Shown: positions 1 to 9,196, numbered from the stretch's first letter. The stretch is DNA of 64,000 nt from Bacteroidota bacterium (GCA_009773515.1 WSXX01000007.1:1-64000); one strand, 5' to 3'. The notes: a model not told the origin generated them from the sequence alone. Numbers and translations: made by a program.

Positions 1-148
1 TAGTCAATTCAAATCAAAAAATCAAAGAACGCCATTATTGTATTCTATGTCAAAGACTTACATAGAATTCTAAAAAGTTAACGCATCACTAGTAATTTCC
101 AATTTCTAATTTCTAATTTCCAATCCCGGAAGCAATTGGTATCGGAAT

Positions 149-184
149 GACCTGACAAGTCTTCTTTTTTCGACTTGTGAGGTC
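149..184. repeat. Hairpin repeat, GACCTnACAAGT family
   Basis: Two 13-nt arms (GACCTGACAAGTC and GACTTGTGAGGTC) face each other across a T-rich 10-nt loop, with one mismatch in the stem. The same stem family recurs at 333-365 and 32497-32530, and in altered form near 59.25 kb. A degenerate half copy lies around 229-262. No gene is visible in 1-601; the track ORFs here are just this repeat-rich DNA read as codons. Confidence 0.7.
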
Positions 185-332
185 TTCTTTTATAATTTCG
201 ATCCCGATTGCAATTGGTTTTGGATTGACCTGAAAACCTTCGCTTTTTCGACTTGTTAGGTCTTCTTTCATATTTCGGATCTCAATGCCGAATCTTCCAT
301 TTTCGCCATCAGACAAGCAGGCATTTTAAGAA

Positions 333-365
333 GACCTCACAAGTTGGAAGAAAACTTGTTAGGTC
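333..365. repeat. Hairpin repeat, GACCTnACAAGTT family
   Basis: Arms GACCTCACAAGTT (333-345) and AACTTGTTAGGTC (353-365) pair with one mismatch across the 7-nt loop GGAAGAA. The same loop is used by the unrelated-stem hairpin at 59206-59238, so the loop is conserved while the stem varies. Confidence 0.75.
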
Positions 366-497
366 ACCTCAATCCGGACAGAGCTTTTCCATCCGACATC
401 TGACTCCTGACCTCATTTTTCAGGGATGGAAATTAGAAATTAGAAATCAATGTCGTTTAGATAAGGCTTCGGACTTTTAGAAAAGTGAATCAAATAT

Positions 498-543
498 CCT
501 TCGACTCCGCTCAGGATGACTGTCAGTCTGAGCGGAGTCGAAG
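498..543. repeat. Palindromic repeat with CTTCGACTCCGCTCAG arms, compact copy
   Basis: Perfect 16-bp inverted arms CTTCGACTCCGCTCAG (499-514) and CTGAGCGGAGTCGAAG (528-543) with a 13-bp centre. Longer copies with the same outer arms and a shared ~70-bp middle lie near 30.3, 35.6 and 39.8 kb. This looks like a REP/MITE-type non-coding element; no protein is encoded. Confidence 0.85.
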
Positions 544-570
544 ACGATATTCCTTAACTAAACGACATTG

Positions 571-602
571 AATTAGAAATTAGAAATTAGAAATTAGAAA
601 TT
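571..602. repeat. Tandem AGAAATT heptamers
   Basis: About four consecutive copies of the heptamer AGAAATT abut the 3' end of the sulfotransferase gene. Related runs occur at about 90-115, 425-448, 22565-22580 and 22648-22684. The run is a simple-sequence repeat with no visible function. Confidence 0.8.
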
Positions 603-1678
603 TACTTCAAAGCCTTCACCTTCCTCTTATTCATTTTCCAATAAACCTTCAGGAAGATTCCCAGAAACTGAATTACTGAATTTCGCATTTTGTAAGGCAG
701 ATAATCACCAAGCAAAAGCATGCGGTACATCAGCCAACCATAAACAAGGGTGGGAAGTATCCATAAATAAAGAAAAGGGTTGAAAGCAGTAAATTCGCGC
801 TGATAACCCGCTTTTTCAGCTGATTTTCCGGCAACAAGATCGGCAATGCGAATATCTCTGCGGCTCATCTGCGTTTTCCAGAGATTCATCCGCTGCGTGG
901 AAATCGGGTTCATCAGGCTTTTATGAATTACCCCGATTTCAGCCGAGCCGGTATAGGCTTTTTCAACTTCCGATTTCTTTTCGTGGAACGACATCACCGA
1001 AGGATCATATTCAATCTCCATAAAGGTGCAAAGTTCCCTGAAATGTTTCTCCGGCTCTGCAGCAAGGTCTTCGTATTTAATTGAATACACCAGTCCGGGA
1101 TGTTTCTTTTTCAGTTTCCAGGCTTGATGCAAAGCAAATTTCCATCGGTAAATTACCAGTGGTACAATGGGAACCTCAAAATTTACATTGATCAGCGACA
1201 GGTAATTGTCGCGGTAATCGCGGGTGATGTGGATAATTTTAGCTTCCGGAAATATTTTATGTATCCGGCTGATATATAAGGAGTATCCGGGATTTTTATC
1301 GCCAATCAGCCTGATTTCCTGCTTATTGTAAACAGATTTATGGGCAAGGCAGGTTTTCTTTACCATATTGTGATAGGTATTCCCGCCTTCCTCTTCCAGA
1401 AGATGCTTCAGGAGATCATCTTTTTTAATCAGCCATTTTTCAAAATAACGCTGTTTAAAAACATCGTCGCAGTATTCCTTAATGGTGGTTTTATCCCACA
1501 AAGTGACCTTGCCATACTTTTTGTAAAGGCTCAGTATAAACGGACTTTCAGGCGGAATGGTAACATTGGGGTGCGCCTCGAAAAGCAACCGAAGCATGGT
1601 AGTGCCCGAACGCGGACGACCGATGATAAAGAACATGGGAATATCGTGCAACGGCTGGCCTGACGCAGAATTATTCAT
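602..1678 (-). CDS. Sulfotransferase family protein
   Basis: A 358-residue protein expected to transfer a sulfo group from PAPS to a lipid or glycan acceptor. The 5'-phosphosulfate loop is at the N terminus (FFIIGRPRSGTTMLR, about residues 16-30), followed by EAHPNV. The 3'-phosphate-binding region (IIHITRDYRDNYLS) is near residue 150. The C-terminal ~60 residues carry a hydrophobic stretch (FLYLWILPTLVYGWLMY) that could sit on the membrane. A paralogue of similar architecture lies at 19265-20311, on the far side of the accessory stretch. The first ~43 codons plus upstream DNA are duplicated as a fragment at 3838-3965. The family call is firm; the acceptor cannot be read from sequence. Confidence 0.88.
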   Translation of the reverse strand: MNNSASGQPLHDIPMFFIIGRPRSGTTMLRLLFEAHPNVTIPPESPFILSLYKKYGKVTLWDKTTIKEYCDDVFKQRYFEKWLIKKDDLLKHLLEEEGGNTYHNMVKKTCLAHKSVYNKQEIRLIGDKNPGYSLYISRIHKIFPEAKIIHITRDYRDNYLSLINVNFEVPIVPLVIYRWKFALHQAWKLKKKHPGLVYSIKYEDLAAEPEKHFRELCTFMEIEYDPSVMSFHEKKSEVEKAYTGSAEIGVIHKSLMNPISTQRMNLWKTQMSRRDIRIADLVAGKSAEKAGYQREFTAFNPFLYLWILPTLVYGWLMYRMLLLGDYLPYKMRNSVIQFLGIFLKVYWKMNKRKVKALK

Positions 1679-1704
1679 AACACATCATTAAAATAAGTGA
1701 AGTC

Positions 1705-1746
1705 AGCAAATTTAGGAATAATCCGGGAGGGATGCTGGTAAAGTAT
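1705..1746. repeat. Dispersed junction repeat, copy 1 (GGAATAATCCGGGAGGGATGC)
   Basis: A stretch reading TTAGGAATAATCCGGGAGGG followed by ATGCTGGTAAAGTATGTTAT. Near-identical copies lie at 3999-4019 (shorter) and 9079-9119 (full length), with degenerate ones at 10584-10609 and 16201-16217. Each copy sits at the edge of a duplicated or inserted block. The most symmetric copies contain the palindrome GGAATATTCC. Confidence 0.7.
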
Positions 1747-1904
1747 GTTATCATGCTAAACGAGGTGACTAGGCATTTATATGTCCGACTCAAACTGAAA
1801 TACTATGTGTTTATGAATGGGACTATTCTGAATGTAAAAGCATACTTCAATAATGAACCAAAGATCCGTAATTTTGATGTAACCATAAAACTCCCTTTTC
1901 CTAT

Positions 1905-2129
1905 TTGTCAGATATTACAATGACAATAAAAATATTGACAGATCCGTTATACGTTTTTTTATATTCCGGCAACAGAGCAGATCAATCCAGTATTTTAATG
2001 ACAGCGCAGAAAATCAGATCAGATATAGCCTATTTAATTGATAGGCAGGCACAGCAGCATGAATCAGATGGGATTATTCCCACAGAATTGCATAAAAGAG
2101 TTTCTGAAAAAATCGACATTATTGCATGA
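1905..2129 (+). CDS. Short hypothetical ORF overlapping the next gene
   Basis: A 74-codon ORF whose stop overlaps the next start as ATGA. The C-terminal half (YLIDRQAQQHESDGIIPTEL) looks like protein rather than noise, but no family is recognised and there is no clear promoter. It may be a small gene translationally coupled to 2126-3820, or the tail of a gene lost when this block was inserted. The 63-codon ORF at 1732-1923 starts inside the junction repeat and looks spurious. Confidence 0.25.
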   Translation: MSDITMTIKILTDPLYVFLYSGNRADQSSILMTAQKIRSDIAYLIDRQAQQHESDGIIPTELHKRVSEKIDIIA

Positions 2130-3820
2130 TACAGATGAATGTAAACAAACAGTCAGTCATATTTCACTTCATCAACAGAATTGATCATTTATTTATCAGT
2201 ATCGTTTTGCTTTTTATATTGGGTTTCACCAACGGTACAATTTCTCAGAACCTGGTTAAGAATCCTTCATTTGAAGAATTTACTGATAATTGCACAAGTC
2301 AATCTTTTGGTGCAATGGGAATAAATATTTCAGTAGTTGACGACTGGTTTACACTGAGTCAATCAAATTGTTATATGCACACATGTTACTCTTTTCCAAG
2401 TAATGCAAATTCTTTACCAAATAATAGAGCAGGATTTCAATATCCTCGGACGGGGGAAGCAGTTATTCTAATTACTGCGTATTATTTTGAAGGTGCAGGT
2501 GATGTTAGAGTCTATCCTGTAGGAGAATTGACAAACCCTTTAGCGGTGGATTCGGTTTATTGCGTTGAATATTTTGTTTGCCTTTCAGAATTAACATCCA
2601 ATGGTGCCATTATGAATGTTGATGCCTTTATAAGTGATACAATTCCAAGATATCCTACGTGGGTACAAGAAGGTTTTTTACTAGAATTGCCTGCACAGAT
2701 CAAGTCAAAACAAATATTAAACGATAGCATTAACTGGATGAAGGTAAGTGATCTATATAGAGCTAAGGGGGGAGAGCTATATATTACCGTTGGCAATTTT
2801 ATGTCAAGAGAGAAAACCACAAAAGAAAGCTGGAGCCAAATGCCAGATCAAGGTACAGTTGTATATTATTTTCTCGATGATGTAAGCGTAGCCCCTGCCG
2901 GAGTTAAAGCCCCCGCGCTTGGGGCCGATACCATAATTTGTCGCAGTGAAATGCCTTACAGACTTAATGCACCCGATGGTTATGATTCTTACCTATGGAG
3001 TACCGGACAAACAAGCCAAAGTATTGATGTTTACAATCAGGGGAAATACGCACTTACCTGTTCTCTTGGCGATTGTGGTAGTCTGAGCGATGAAATTGTT
3101 ATAACATTTGATACTCCGCTGCTCAGTCTTGCCAATGAGAAAACTATCTGCAGGGGTGATACGGCAACTATTTCTGCCCCACCGGGCTTTGCGCAATACC
3201 GCTGGAGCAATGGCGATACATCACAAATATTGCGCACAACACTTGGCGGAACCTACTACCTTGTTACCACGGACCGCTGCGGCAAACAGCTTGACTCTGT
3301 TAAAGTTTTGATTGATACCATCCCAACCGGTATATTTAAACTTGGTAACGACACCACTCTTTGCCATAACGGAAAAGACTACCCCATTGTACTTTCAGCC
3401 AATACCGAATTACCCAATTACTTTTGGAGCAACGGTGATACCACTATGCACACCACAGTTGACCGCAGAGGGATTTATAAATTAAGCAGCAATTTCAGGT
3501 GTGGAGAAGTAAGCGATGAAATTTTTGTAGATGTGTGCCCACCTGTTATTGATTTCCCGAATGCATTTACCCCAAACGGCGACGGCCTTAACGATACCTT
3601 TGGTCCGGTGCAAACCAATATGTTCATTCAAAGTCTCCTGATTTACAACCGCTGGGGAGAGCGGGTTTTTGAAGGCAGAACACCCGGCTATCATTGGGAT
3701 GGTAATTATCTTTCCAAACCTGCACCTGCCGGCATATACGCTTACAGAATTTTGTATTCACCCTATGATGCCAGTGGAAAACTCTTTACACAAAAGGGGT
3801 GTGTTGTGTTGATCAGATGA
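2126..3820 (+). CDS. T9SS-secreted surface protein with type B (CHU_C) sorting domain
   Basis: 564 residues from ATG 2126; an in-frame ATG at 2135 is an alternative start. A signal segment (FISIVLLFILGFTNGTIS) precedes a mature start near QNLVKNPSFEEF, a motif common at the N terminus of large Bacteroidota surface proteins. The middle has three similar ~85-residue modules recognisable by YLWSTGQTSQ, YRWSNGDTSQ and YFWSNGDTTM, probably Ig-like or adhesin repeats. The last ~85 residues (FPNAFTPNGDGLNDTFGP, then NRWGERVF, HWDGN and PAGIYAYRI) are the gliding-motility-associated C-terminal domain, the T9SS type B signal. The protein should be exported and anchored or released at the surface. Ligand unknown. 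No T9SS component gene lies in the window. Confidence 0.85.
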   Translation: MIQMNVNKQSVIFHFINRIDHLFISIVLLFILGFTNGTISQNLVKNPSFEEFTDNCTSQSFGAMGINISVVDDWFTLSQSNCYMHTCYSFPSNANSLPNNRAGFQYPRTGEAVILITAYYFEGAGDVRVYPVGELTNPLAVDSVYCVEYFVCLSELTSNGAIMNVDAFISDTIPRYPTWVQEGFLLELPAQIKSKQILNDSINWMKVSDLYRAKGGELYITVGNFMSREKTTKESWSQMPDQGTVVYYFLDDVSVAPAGVKAPALGADTIICRSEMPYRLNAPDGYDSYLWSTGQTSQSIDVYNQGKYALTCSLGDCGSLSDEIVITFDTPLLSLANEKTICRGDTATISAPPGFAQYRWSNGDTSQILRTTLGGTYYLVTTDRCGKQLDSVKVLIDTIPTGIFKLGNDTTLCHNGKDYPIVLSANTELPNYFWSNGDTTMHTTVDRRGIYKLSSNFRCGEVSDEIFVDVCPPVIDFPNAFTPNGDGLNDTFGPVQTNMFIQSLLIYNRWGERVFEGRTPGYHWDGNYLSKPAPAGIYAYRILYSPYDASGKLFTQKGCVVLIR

Positions 3821-3837
3821 GATAGTTAAAGAGGTCG

Positions 3838-3965
3838 GGTGGTATCGTAACATTCGGGTGCGCCTCAAAAAGCAACCGCAGCATGGTAGTGCCCGAACGC
3901 GGACAACCGATGATAAAAAACATGGGAATATCGTGCAACGGCTGGCCTGACGCAGAATTATTCAT
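3838..3965 (-). pseudogene. Duplicated 5' fragment of the sulfotransferase gene
   Basis: Reading from 3965 leftward this encodes about 43 residues nearly identical to the N terminus of the 602-1678 sulfotransferase, through EAHPNVTIPP, and then homology ends. The first Arg of the phosphosulfate loop is Cys here (IIGCPRSGTT). The ~50 bp upstream (3966-4015) also match DNA upstream of the intact gene. The copy is too short to function and marks a segmental duplication. Confidence 0.85.
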
Positions 3966-3998
3966 AACACATCATTAAGAAAGTGAAGTCAGCAAATT

Positions 3999-4019
3999 TA
4001 GGAATATTCCGGCAGGGAT
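3999..4019. repeat. Dispersed junction repeat, copy 2
   Basis: TTAGGAATATTCCGGCAGGG followed by ATC. It contains the perfect 10-bp palindrome GGAATATTCC. It lies where homology between the duplicated sulfotransferase upstream region and its parent stops. The remainder of 4020-4195 shows no recognisable feature. Confidence 0.65.
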
Positions 4020-4195
4020 CGGTCGGGATACTTATTTCATGAATGAAGCAAGACCTCAATGGGAAATTTAAGTGCAAATAAGATCAATTAATGCCTGTTG
4101 GTAAAATTCCCACGCTTACTACTAATACTTTATAAATGTAATCATTTATGATATACATTTACCGCCTCAATTATACACTTCCAAAATCCTCTCAT

Positions 4196-5104
4196 ATGCT
4201 ATACACATGCAGAGTGAAAAATTGCCTGATAATCAGTTTATTCTTTTTCACAGGCTTTTACTTCTCAGGCTGCCGTAAACTTGTTGAAACCGAAAATCAA
4301 AACTTTACTCCCGCTCCGGTAATAAATAGTATGATAAAAGCCGGAGAACCATTAACCGTTCACGTATCTATTGCTACCAAATTTAATGAAAAGGAAATAA
4401 CAGGCATTGACAATGCATTGGTAGATCTTTATGCTGATGATGAGTTTATTGAACAACTAGCGTTCTCAGGAAATGGCATCTATGTTTCAGAAACAACCGC
4501 TGAACCGTTAAAAAAATATGAATACAGGGTTAGTATTCCTGGTTTTTCAGAGGCAGTGTGCAATGCCATAATTCCTGCGGAAACTTCAATCTCTGAAATT
4601 GAACATATTACTGTAGCAGGGAAGGACACTGAGGGAACAACCTATCCAGCATTAAAATTCACTTTTCATTCCATACCATCGAAAGAACAATACTTTGAAG
4701 CACGCATCCGGCTTTTTCAGTACGAATCTGAATACAACGCCGAAATAATCAATATTGTTGATCCTGTTTTGTTGAATGAAGGACTTCCGCTTACCGTATT
4801 CAGCAATGATCTGATTACTGATACAACTTATACGATGACAATTAATTACATAACTGGTTCATCAAGCAGTTCAGGAGGAAGTTATTATACCAACCTGTAC
4901 CCTTTTATTCTTGAAATCCGATCTGTAAGTAAGGATTACTACCTTTTTGTAAGGCAAAAATACTTATATGACACTGGTAGGTTTCCCGAATTTGGGTTGA
5001 GCACAAATACTGCTTTCCCACTGTATTCGAATGTTGAAAATGGGTATGGAATTTTCATGGGATATTCCGCTGTTGTTTCTGATACGATTTACCCAAGCTA
5101 CTGA
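4196..5104 (+). CDS. DUF4249 family lipoprotein
   Basis: From ATG 4196 the protein is 302 residues and starts with a lipoprotein signal (MLYTCRVKNCLIISLFFF then FYFSGC, Cys lipidated). The track start at 4148 adds 16 residues before the signal and is less likely. The body matches the DUF4249 pattern seen beside TonB-dependent receptors: a beta-rich N-terminal part (VINSMIKAGEPLTVHVSIA, LVDLYADDEF) and a C-terminal region with aromatic strands. The gene ends 4 nt before the receptor start, so the two are surely co-transcribed. The protein probably acts as a surface-exposed or periplasmic accessory of that receptor; its substrate is unknown. A second pair of the same type is at 12916-16195. Confidence 0.8.
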   Translation: MLYTCRVKNCLIISLFFFTGFYFSGCRKLVETENQNFTPAPVINSMIKAGEPLTVHVSIATKFNEKEITGIDNALVDLYADDEFIEQLAFSGNGIYVSETTAEPLKKYEYRVSIPGFSEAVCNAIIPAETSISEIEHITVAGKDTEGTTYPALKFTFHSIPSKEQYFEARIRLFQYESEYNAEIINIVDPVLLNEGLPLTVFSNDLITDTTYTMTINYITGSSSSSGGSYYTNLYPFILEIRSVSKDYYLFVRQKYLYDTGRFPEFGLSTNTAFPLYSNVENGYGIFMGYSAVVSDTIYPSY

Positions 5105-5108
5105 AATT

Positions 5109-7529
5109 ATGAGAATTATAAGACACCTCACTTTTCTGGCAGCGTTAATGTTAGTTACCTTAAACGGGTTTTCTCAAACTCAGATATCCGGATTTGTAAA
5201 AGATGCATCCTCTGGAGAAAGGCTTATCGGCGCGAATATAGTTGCCAAAGGAACTTTAAAAGGAACTGTTACCGACAATAATGGTTATTTCAATATTTTG
5301 ATAAGCCCACCTGCTGAGTTGAGAATATCCTATACCGGCTACAATTTTTCGGATTTATTGATCGTATCGGCGAAGGATTCATTGATAGAAATATTGTTGA
5401 CCCCGGGAAAGGAGCTTTCAGAAATTGTAATTCAAGCCAAAGACATTATAAAGCCCAATGTCACAAAAATGAGCATAAATGAATTGCTTTCCATCCCTTC
5501 GCTAAGCGGGAAGCCTGATGTGATAAAAGCATTGCAGTTGCATCCTGGAATAAAATCGCAGAGCGAGGGTTCAAGTTTGTTGCTGGTCCGTGGAGGCAAC
5601 CCGGGAGAAAATCTTTATCTGTTTGATAATGTCCCTGTTATATATGTCAATCATCTGGGCGGTTTTATGTCGGTCTTTAATCCTGATATAATAAATAGCA
5701 TAGCACTTTATAAAGGAGGATTTCCGGCGCGTTATGGCGGAAAACTTTCATCTGTTGTGGATATCACACAAAAAGAAGGAAGTTCATCAGGCCCCAAAGG
5801 CTCCTACAGTATTGGAATAACTGATTTTTCGCTTTTGCTCGAAGGACCGATCAAAAAGAATGCAAGCTATATATTCACTGGCCGCAAAACATTGTTCGAT
5901 ATTCTAACCATCGCGGGTTCATCGCTTGGCAAAGGAAATTCTTATATTTTGGGTTATGGCTTTCACGATTTGAATGGCAAAATCTCATGGAGACCAAATG
6001 CAAAAAACAGCATCCATTTTAATATTTATCAGGGTGATGATTATCTCAATTACTGGTCGAAGAAGGACAAACAAAATTCGGATAATAAAAACCGAATGGT
6101 AACTATATGGGGCAACTGGCTGGCTTCCCTCAACTGGAAGCATGTGGTTTCAAAGAATTTGTTCGCGGAACAGACCATCTCATACACACGTTACAGACTT
6201 GGCGAAAGACAAAACTTTACCAATAAATCAGAAAAAGACATCACCACATACAAAAGCCGGTATCTTTCTTCGCTTCAGGACTTTTCTTTTCAGTCGGGTT
6301 GGAAATATCAGCCGGTGAAGAACTGGGCTGTTAACTTCGGCTTGAAAACATCATTGATGATTCACTTACCAAATTATGAATTTAATTCAGGTCAGTTACT
6401 GCAAGTTGAGAAAGAAAGAACCGAAACAATAGAATCGGCGCTTTATCTCGATAATTCCTTTGATTTAGGAAATGACTTTAAAATAGACGCAGGCCTGCGT
6501 TTTGTAAAATTCTTTGCTTCGGGGTTTAAGCCATCTGTGTTGGAGCCTCGACTGATTATATCAAAAGATCTTAATAAAAACCACCAGCTCAACCTGAGCT
6601 ATATGAGGATAAATCAATTTACTCACCTGCTTTATACAGCAGGCAATATAATGGGGAATGAAATTTGGATACCTTCTGATGAAATTATAAAGCCAGCCAT
6701 GTCAGATCAATACACAATCGGTTGGACAGGAATCTTTGCTGATGGCAGTTATCAGGCAGAGATGAATCTGTATTATAAAACACTGGAAAATCTAACCACT
6801 TACAAGGAGGGTTACATAAGTCTGAAAGGGGTAAACAACTGGCAATCCAAAGTAGTTTCAGGTGGCAAAGGTGAAGCCTATGGCGTTGAATTACTTATGA
6901 GAAAAACCAAAGGTAAATGGACAGGATTTTTAGGCTACGGATGGAGCAATGCCACAAGGCAGTTCCCTGCCATAAATCAGGGCAATAGATTTCTTTTCGA
7001 TTATGACAGGCCTCATTCAGCATCGATATTTGTGCAACACAAGTTTTCGGAAAAACTAACGCTCAATGCTACCTGGGTGTTTCAAAGCGGGTTGCCTTAT
7101 ACTCCGGTAAGCGGTAAACAACTCACCATTTCACTTGAACCAGGCGAAGACGGAGGACCTGTTTACTATGAAACCTTTATCTATGGCGAACGAAATAGCG
7201 CGCGCATGAAAGCATACCACCGCCTTGACCTTGGCCTTACACTCAATAAAATTGGAGCAAATAACAAAGTTAAATCCAGTTGGACATTTTCGGTTTACAA
7301 CGCTTATAACCGTAAAAACCCGGTTTATTATTATTACAATACAACTGCTTCAGGCGAAATTATTAATCCTGAAACAAACGTTGGCGATTACAAACCGAAT
7401 AACATGTATCAGTTAAGTCTGTTCCCTCTGATTCCAGTTGTTTCCTATAAACGATATTTCGACTCAAAAAATGAAAACAAAAGAACCTTTAAAAAGAAAC
7501 TTAACAAATGGTTGTATCATGAAAACTAA
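5109..7529 (+). CDS. TonB-dependent outer-membrane receptor (module 1)
   Basis: The start is placed at 5109, where a signal peptide begins (MRIIRHLTFLAALMLVTLNG then FSQ); the track ORF from 5031 overlaps the upstream gene. The product is 806 residues. Domain order: signal (1-22), carboxypeptidase-like regulatory domain (about 25-105, with ISGFVKDASSGERLIGANI and VTDNNGYF), plug (about 120-230, with LLLVRGGNPGENLYLFDNVP and YKGGFPARYGGKLSSVVDI), then a 22-strand-type barrel ending in the aromatic C terminus SYKRYF plus a short basic tail. There is no STN domain, so signalling to an anti-sigma factor is not indicated. Coupled to DUF4249 upstream and to a small barrel protein downstream (11-nt overlap). 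It imports an unidentified ligand in a TonB-driven way. Confidence 0.88.
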   Translation: MRIIRHLTFLAALMLVTLNGFSQTQISGFVKDASSGERLIGANIVAKGTLKGTVTDNNGYFNILISPPAELRISYTGYNFSDLLIVSAKDSLIEILLTPGKELSEIVIQAKDIIKPNVTKMSINELLSIPSLSGKPDVIKALQLHPGIKSQSEGSSLLLVRGGNPGENLYLFDNVPVIYVNHLGGFMSVFNPDIINSIALYKGGFPARYGGKLSSVVDITQKEGSSSGPKGSYSIGITDFSLLLEGPIKKNASYIFTGRKTLFDILTIAGSSLGKGNSYILGYGFHDLNGKISWRPNAKNSIHFNIYQGDDYLNYWSKKDKQNSDNKNRMVTIWGNWLASLNWKHVVSKNLFAEQTISYTRYRLGERQNFTNKSEKDITTYKSRYLSSLQDFSFQSGWKYQPVKNWAVNFGLKTSLMIHLPNYEFNSGQLLQVEKERTETIESALYLDNSFDLGNDFKIDAGLRFVKFFASGFKPSVLEPRLIISKDLNKNHQLNLSYMRINQFTHLLYTAGNIMGNEIWIPSDEIIKPAMSDQYTIGWTGIFADGSYQAEMNLYYKTLENLTTYKEGYISLKGVNNWQSKVVSGGKGEAYGVELLMRKTKGKWTGFLGYGWSNATRQFPAINQGNRFLFDYDRPHSASIFVQHKFSEKLTLNATWVFQSGLPYTPVSGKQLTISLEPGEDGGPVYYETFIYGERNSARMKAYHRLDLGLTLNKIGANNKVKSSWTFSVYNAYNRKNPVYYYYNTTASGEIINPETNVGDYKPNNMYQLSLFPLIPVVSYKRYFDSKNENKRTFKKKLNKWLYHEN

Positions 7530-8091
7530 AAAAAATGCTTTACTAATAATAGTTGTTTTTGGATTATTGCTGGTTCAGCAATTTGCATTTTCACAGACAT
7601 CCTACATTAAAAACAGATGGAATTTTCAGGCCGGATATATTCCTGATTCGCGAAAAGACGTATCGCCAAAAGCCAATCAGTTCCGCGCTTCTGCCAACTA
7701 TGGTATTTTAAACTTTTTGGAAATTGGTGCATATTTGGGAGGCAGCAATTACCTTCAGTTTTCGCGGCCTCCACAAACTGGTATAAGAGATGCTTATGCA
7801 CCGGTTTATGGAATTAATGTGAATGCACATCTTCTTCCCTTTCTGGTGAAAAAGGAAGATTTCCGGTTTGATTTGTATTTAGCCACTAAATTTGGTGGAT
7901 ATTATTGTTCAGGTAAAGAAACAGAATATTTTCAAGGAGCCTACTGGCAATACTTTATTGGAGGTGGTGTAGCTTTTTATCCGTTTGATCATTTAGGTTT
8001 GTTTGCAGAATATGGGTATGAGAACAAAGCAATTTATAATGGCATAAGTCACAATATTTTGCAGGTTGGAGTTTCATTAAAATTCAAATAA
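7519..8091 (+). CDS. Small outer-membrane beta-barrel protein, uncharacterised
   Basis: The start at 7519 overlaps the receptor gene by 11 nt; the longer track ORF from 7438 is out of place. 190 residues. The signal peptide is KNALLIIVVFGLLLVQQFAFS with cleavage before QTSY. The mature part alternates polar and hydrophobic residues in about eight strands and ends VGVSLKFK, typical of an 8-stranded OmpA/OmpW-like barrel. No Pfam family is recognised. Translational coupling says it belongs to the DUF4249/receptor module. A protein of similar size and style (12316-12858) precedes the second module. Confidence 0.65.
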   Translation: MKTKKNALLIIVVFGLLLVQQFAFSQTSYIKNRWNFQAGYIPDSRKDVSPKANQFRASANYGILNFLEIGAYLGGSNYLQFSRPPQTGIRDAYAPVYGINVNAHLLPFLVKKEDFRFDLYLATKFGGYYCSGKETEYFQGAYWQYFIGGGVAFYPFDHLGLFAEYGYENKAIYNGISHNILQVGVSLKFK

Positions 8092-8132
8092 CTGATTTTC
8101 TAACTGTAAATTAACCAATAATACATACAACC

Positions 8133-9029
8133 ATGAAGCAACTATTCTCATTATCGTTTTTCTTTATGTTTTCTGCAGGTTTACTAAATGCACAAACATA
8201 TAGTCTTATCACAACCACAGAAACCTATTCCAATTTAGCCAATCCTGTATCGCTCAATAACGGCCAGGTATGGGAGATGCCCGATTATATAATTCCAATA
8301 GGTTTTGATTTCTGGTATTTTCATTCTACCGTTGATACCTTGTTTTTTTTCGAAACTGCACCGGCAATGCTATCGACATCCGATGAAGAAGGCGGTTTTC
8401 ATAAAATCATTATTCCTTTTGGCGCTTCACTTGTTGACCGGGGTTATGGTACAGCTCATTCACTTTCTCCGCTTTCATACGAACTTACCGGCGATATTGG
8501 CAACAGAATATTCAAAATGGAATGGAAAAACGTTGGCTTTCTATTTGAGTTCCTTGTAAATAATACATTGAACGATTATGTAAATTTCCAATTATGGCTT
8601 TATGAAGCAAGCGGTAATATTGAGATACATTACGGACCTTCTCAAATATTAAATCCCGACTATGCATATGCCGACGAATCAGGCCCATCTGTTACCCTGA
8701 TTCCTGATTACGATTATGATATGGATACAATTTCCACAAAATCGCTTTGGTTGCAGGGTAATCCTTTATATCCTTCAATGGTTGAATCAGACGATTTCTT
8801 TTATCTGAATGGATCAATCCTACCAAATACAGTATATCAATTCAATAACCTGACGGTAGAAAATGCTGGTTTTAATTTAGAAGTGCCTGTTGTATATCCA
8901 AATCCGGTTGTGGACATATTAAATATCCGGTTGAAAAATGTCATTAATCCGGCAACTGTTATTATTTGCGATATGACAGGTCGGACCTGTTTCAGATTTA
9001 ACAGATGGCATTTACCAGCTCATTATTAA
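8133..9029 (+). CDS. Secreted protein with frameshifted T9SS type A sorting domain (twin 1)
   Basis: A 298-residue ORF with a signal peptide (KQLFSLSFFFMFSAGLLNAQ), an all-beta body of unknown family and the start of a type A sorting domain (VVYPNPVVDILNIRLKNV, then ICDMTGR). The frame then runs into CFRFNRWHLPAHY and stops. The rest of the domain continues in another frame to 9072 and ends TYTSRFVKL. Compared with the twin at 9603-10505, 31 nt are missing just after GGTCGGA. As written the protein lacks a complete T9SS signal and would stay periplasmic. The body is clearly homologous to twin 2 but diverged, while the sorting-domain DNA is almost identical. Sequencing or assembly error is possible for each frameshift. 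Confidence 0.65.
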   Translation: MKQLFSLSFFFMFSAGLLNAQTYSLITTTETYSNLANPVSLNNGQVWEMPDYIIPIGFDFWYFHSTVDTLFFFETAPAMLSTSDEEGGFHKIIIPFGASLVDRGYGTAHSLSPLSYELTGDIGNRIFKMEWKNVGFLFEFLVNNTLNDYVNFQLWLYEASGNIEIHYGPSQILNPDYAYADESGPSVTLIPDYDYDMDTISTKSLWLQGNPLYPSMVESDDFFYLNGSILPNTVYQFNNLTVENAGFNLEVPVVYPNPVVDILNIRLKNVINPATVIICDMTGRTCFRFNRWHLPAHY

Positions 9030-9078
9030 GCAAGGAAATGAAACCTATACTTCCCGGTTTGTCAAGTTATAGTCAGGA

Positions 9079-9119
9079 AATTTAGGAATATTCCGGCAGG
9101 GATGCTGGTAAAGTATGTT
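9079..9119. repeat. Dispersed junction repeat, copy 3 (full length)
   Basis: TTTAGGAATATTCCGGCAGG then GATGCTGGTAAAGTATGTTAT, almost identical to copy 1 at 1705-1746. It joins the sorting-domain tail of twin 1 directly to a fragment of the AbiE-like gene at 9125. This is the clearest sign that the sequence marks recombination joints. Confidence 0.7.
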
Positions 9120-9124
9120 ATATA

Positions 9125-9196
9125 CATCCCAGAGCAATCCCCGCCGGAAAGGCAATTTCATGTGGCAATGATTTTGTATAAGCCAAAGGTTCTAAG
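9125..9196 (-). pseudogene. 5' fragment of the DUF6922/AbiEi-like gene
   Basis: From the ATG at 9161 (minus) it encodes MKLPFRRGLLWDV, nearly the same as the N terminus of the 16310-16597 protein. The 35 bp upstream also match (CAATTTCATGTGGCAATGAT versus the parental copy). Homology breaks at the junction repeat. It is a non-functional duplicate. 9197-9389 is AT-rich with nothing recognisable. Confidence 0.8.

Noticed and set aside
1732-1923. 63-codon ORF after the first sulfotransferase gene
   Set aside because: It starts inside the dispersed junction repeat, has no recognisable protein character and no promoter; most likely chance.
8950-9072. Programmed ribosomal frameshift giving full-length T9SS proteins
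   Set aside because: The two twins shift at different places by different lesions and no slippery heptamer with a downstream structure is visible; decay or sequence error is simpler.
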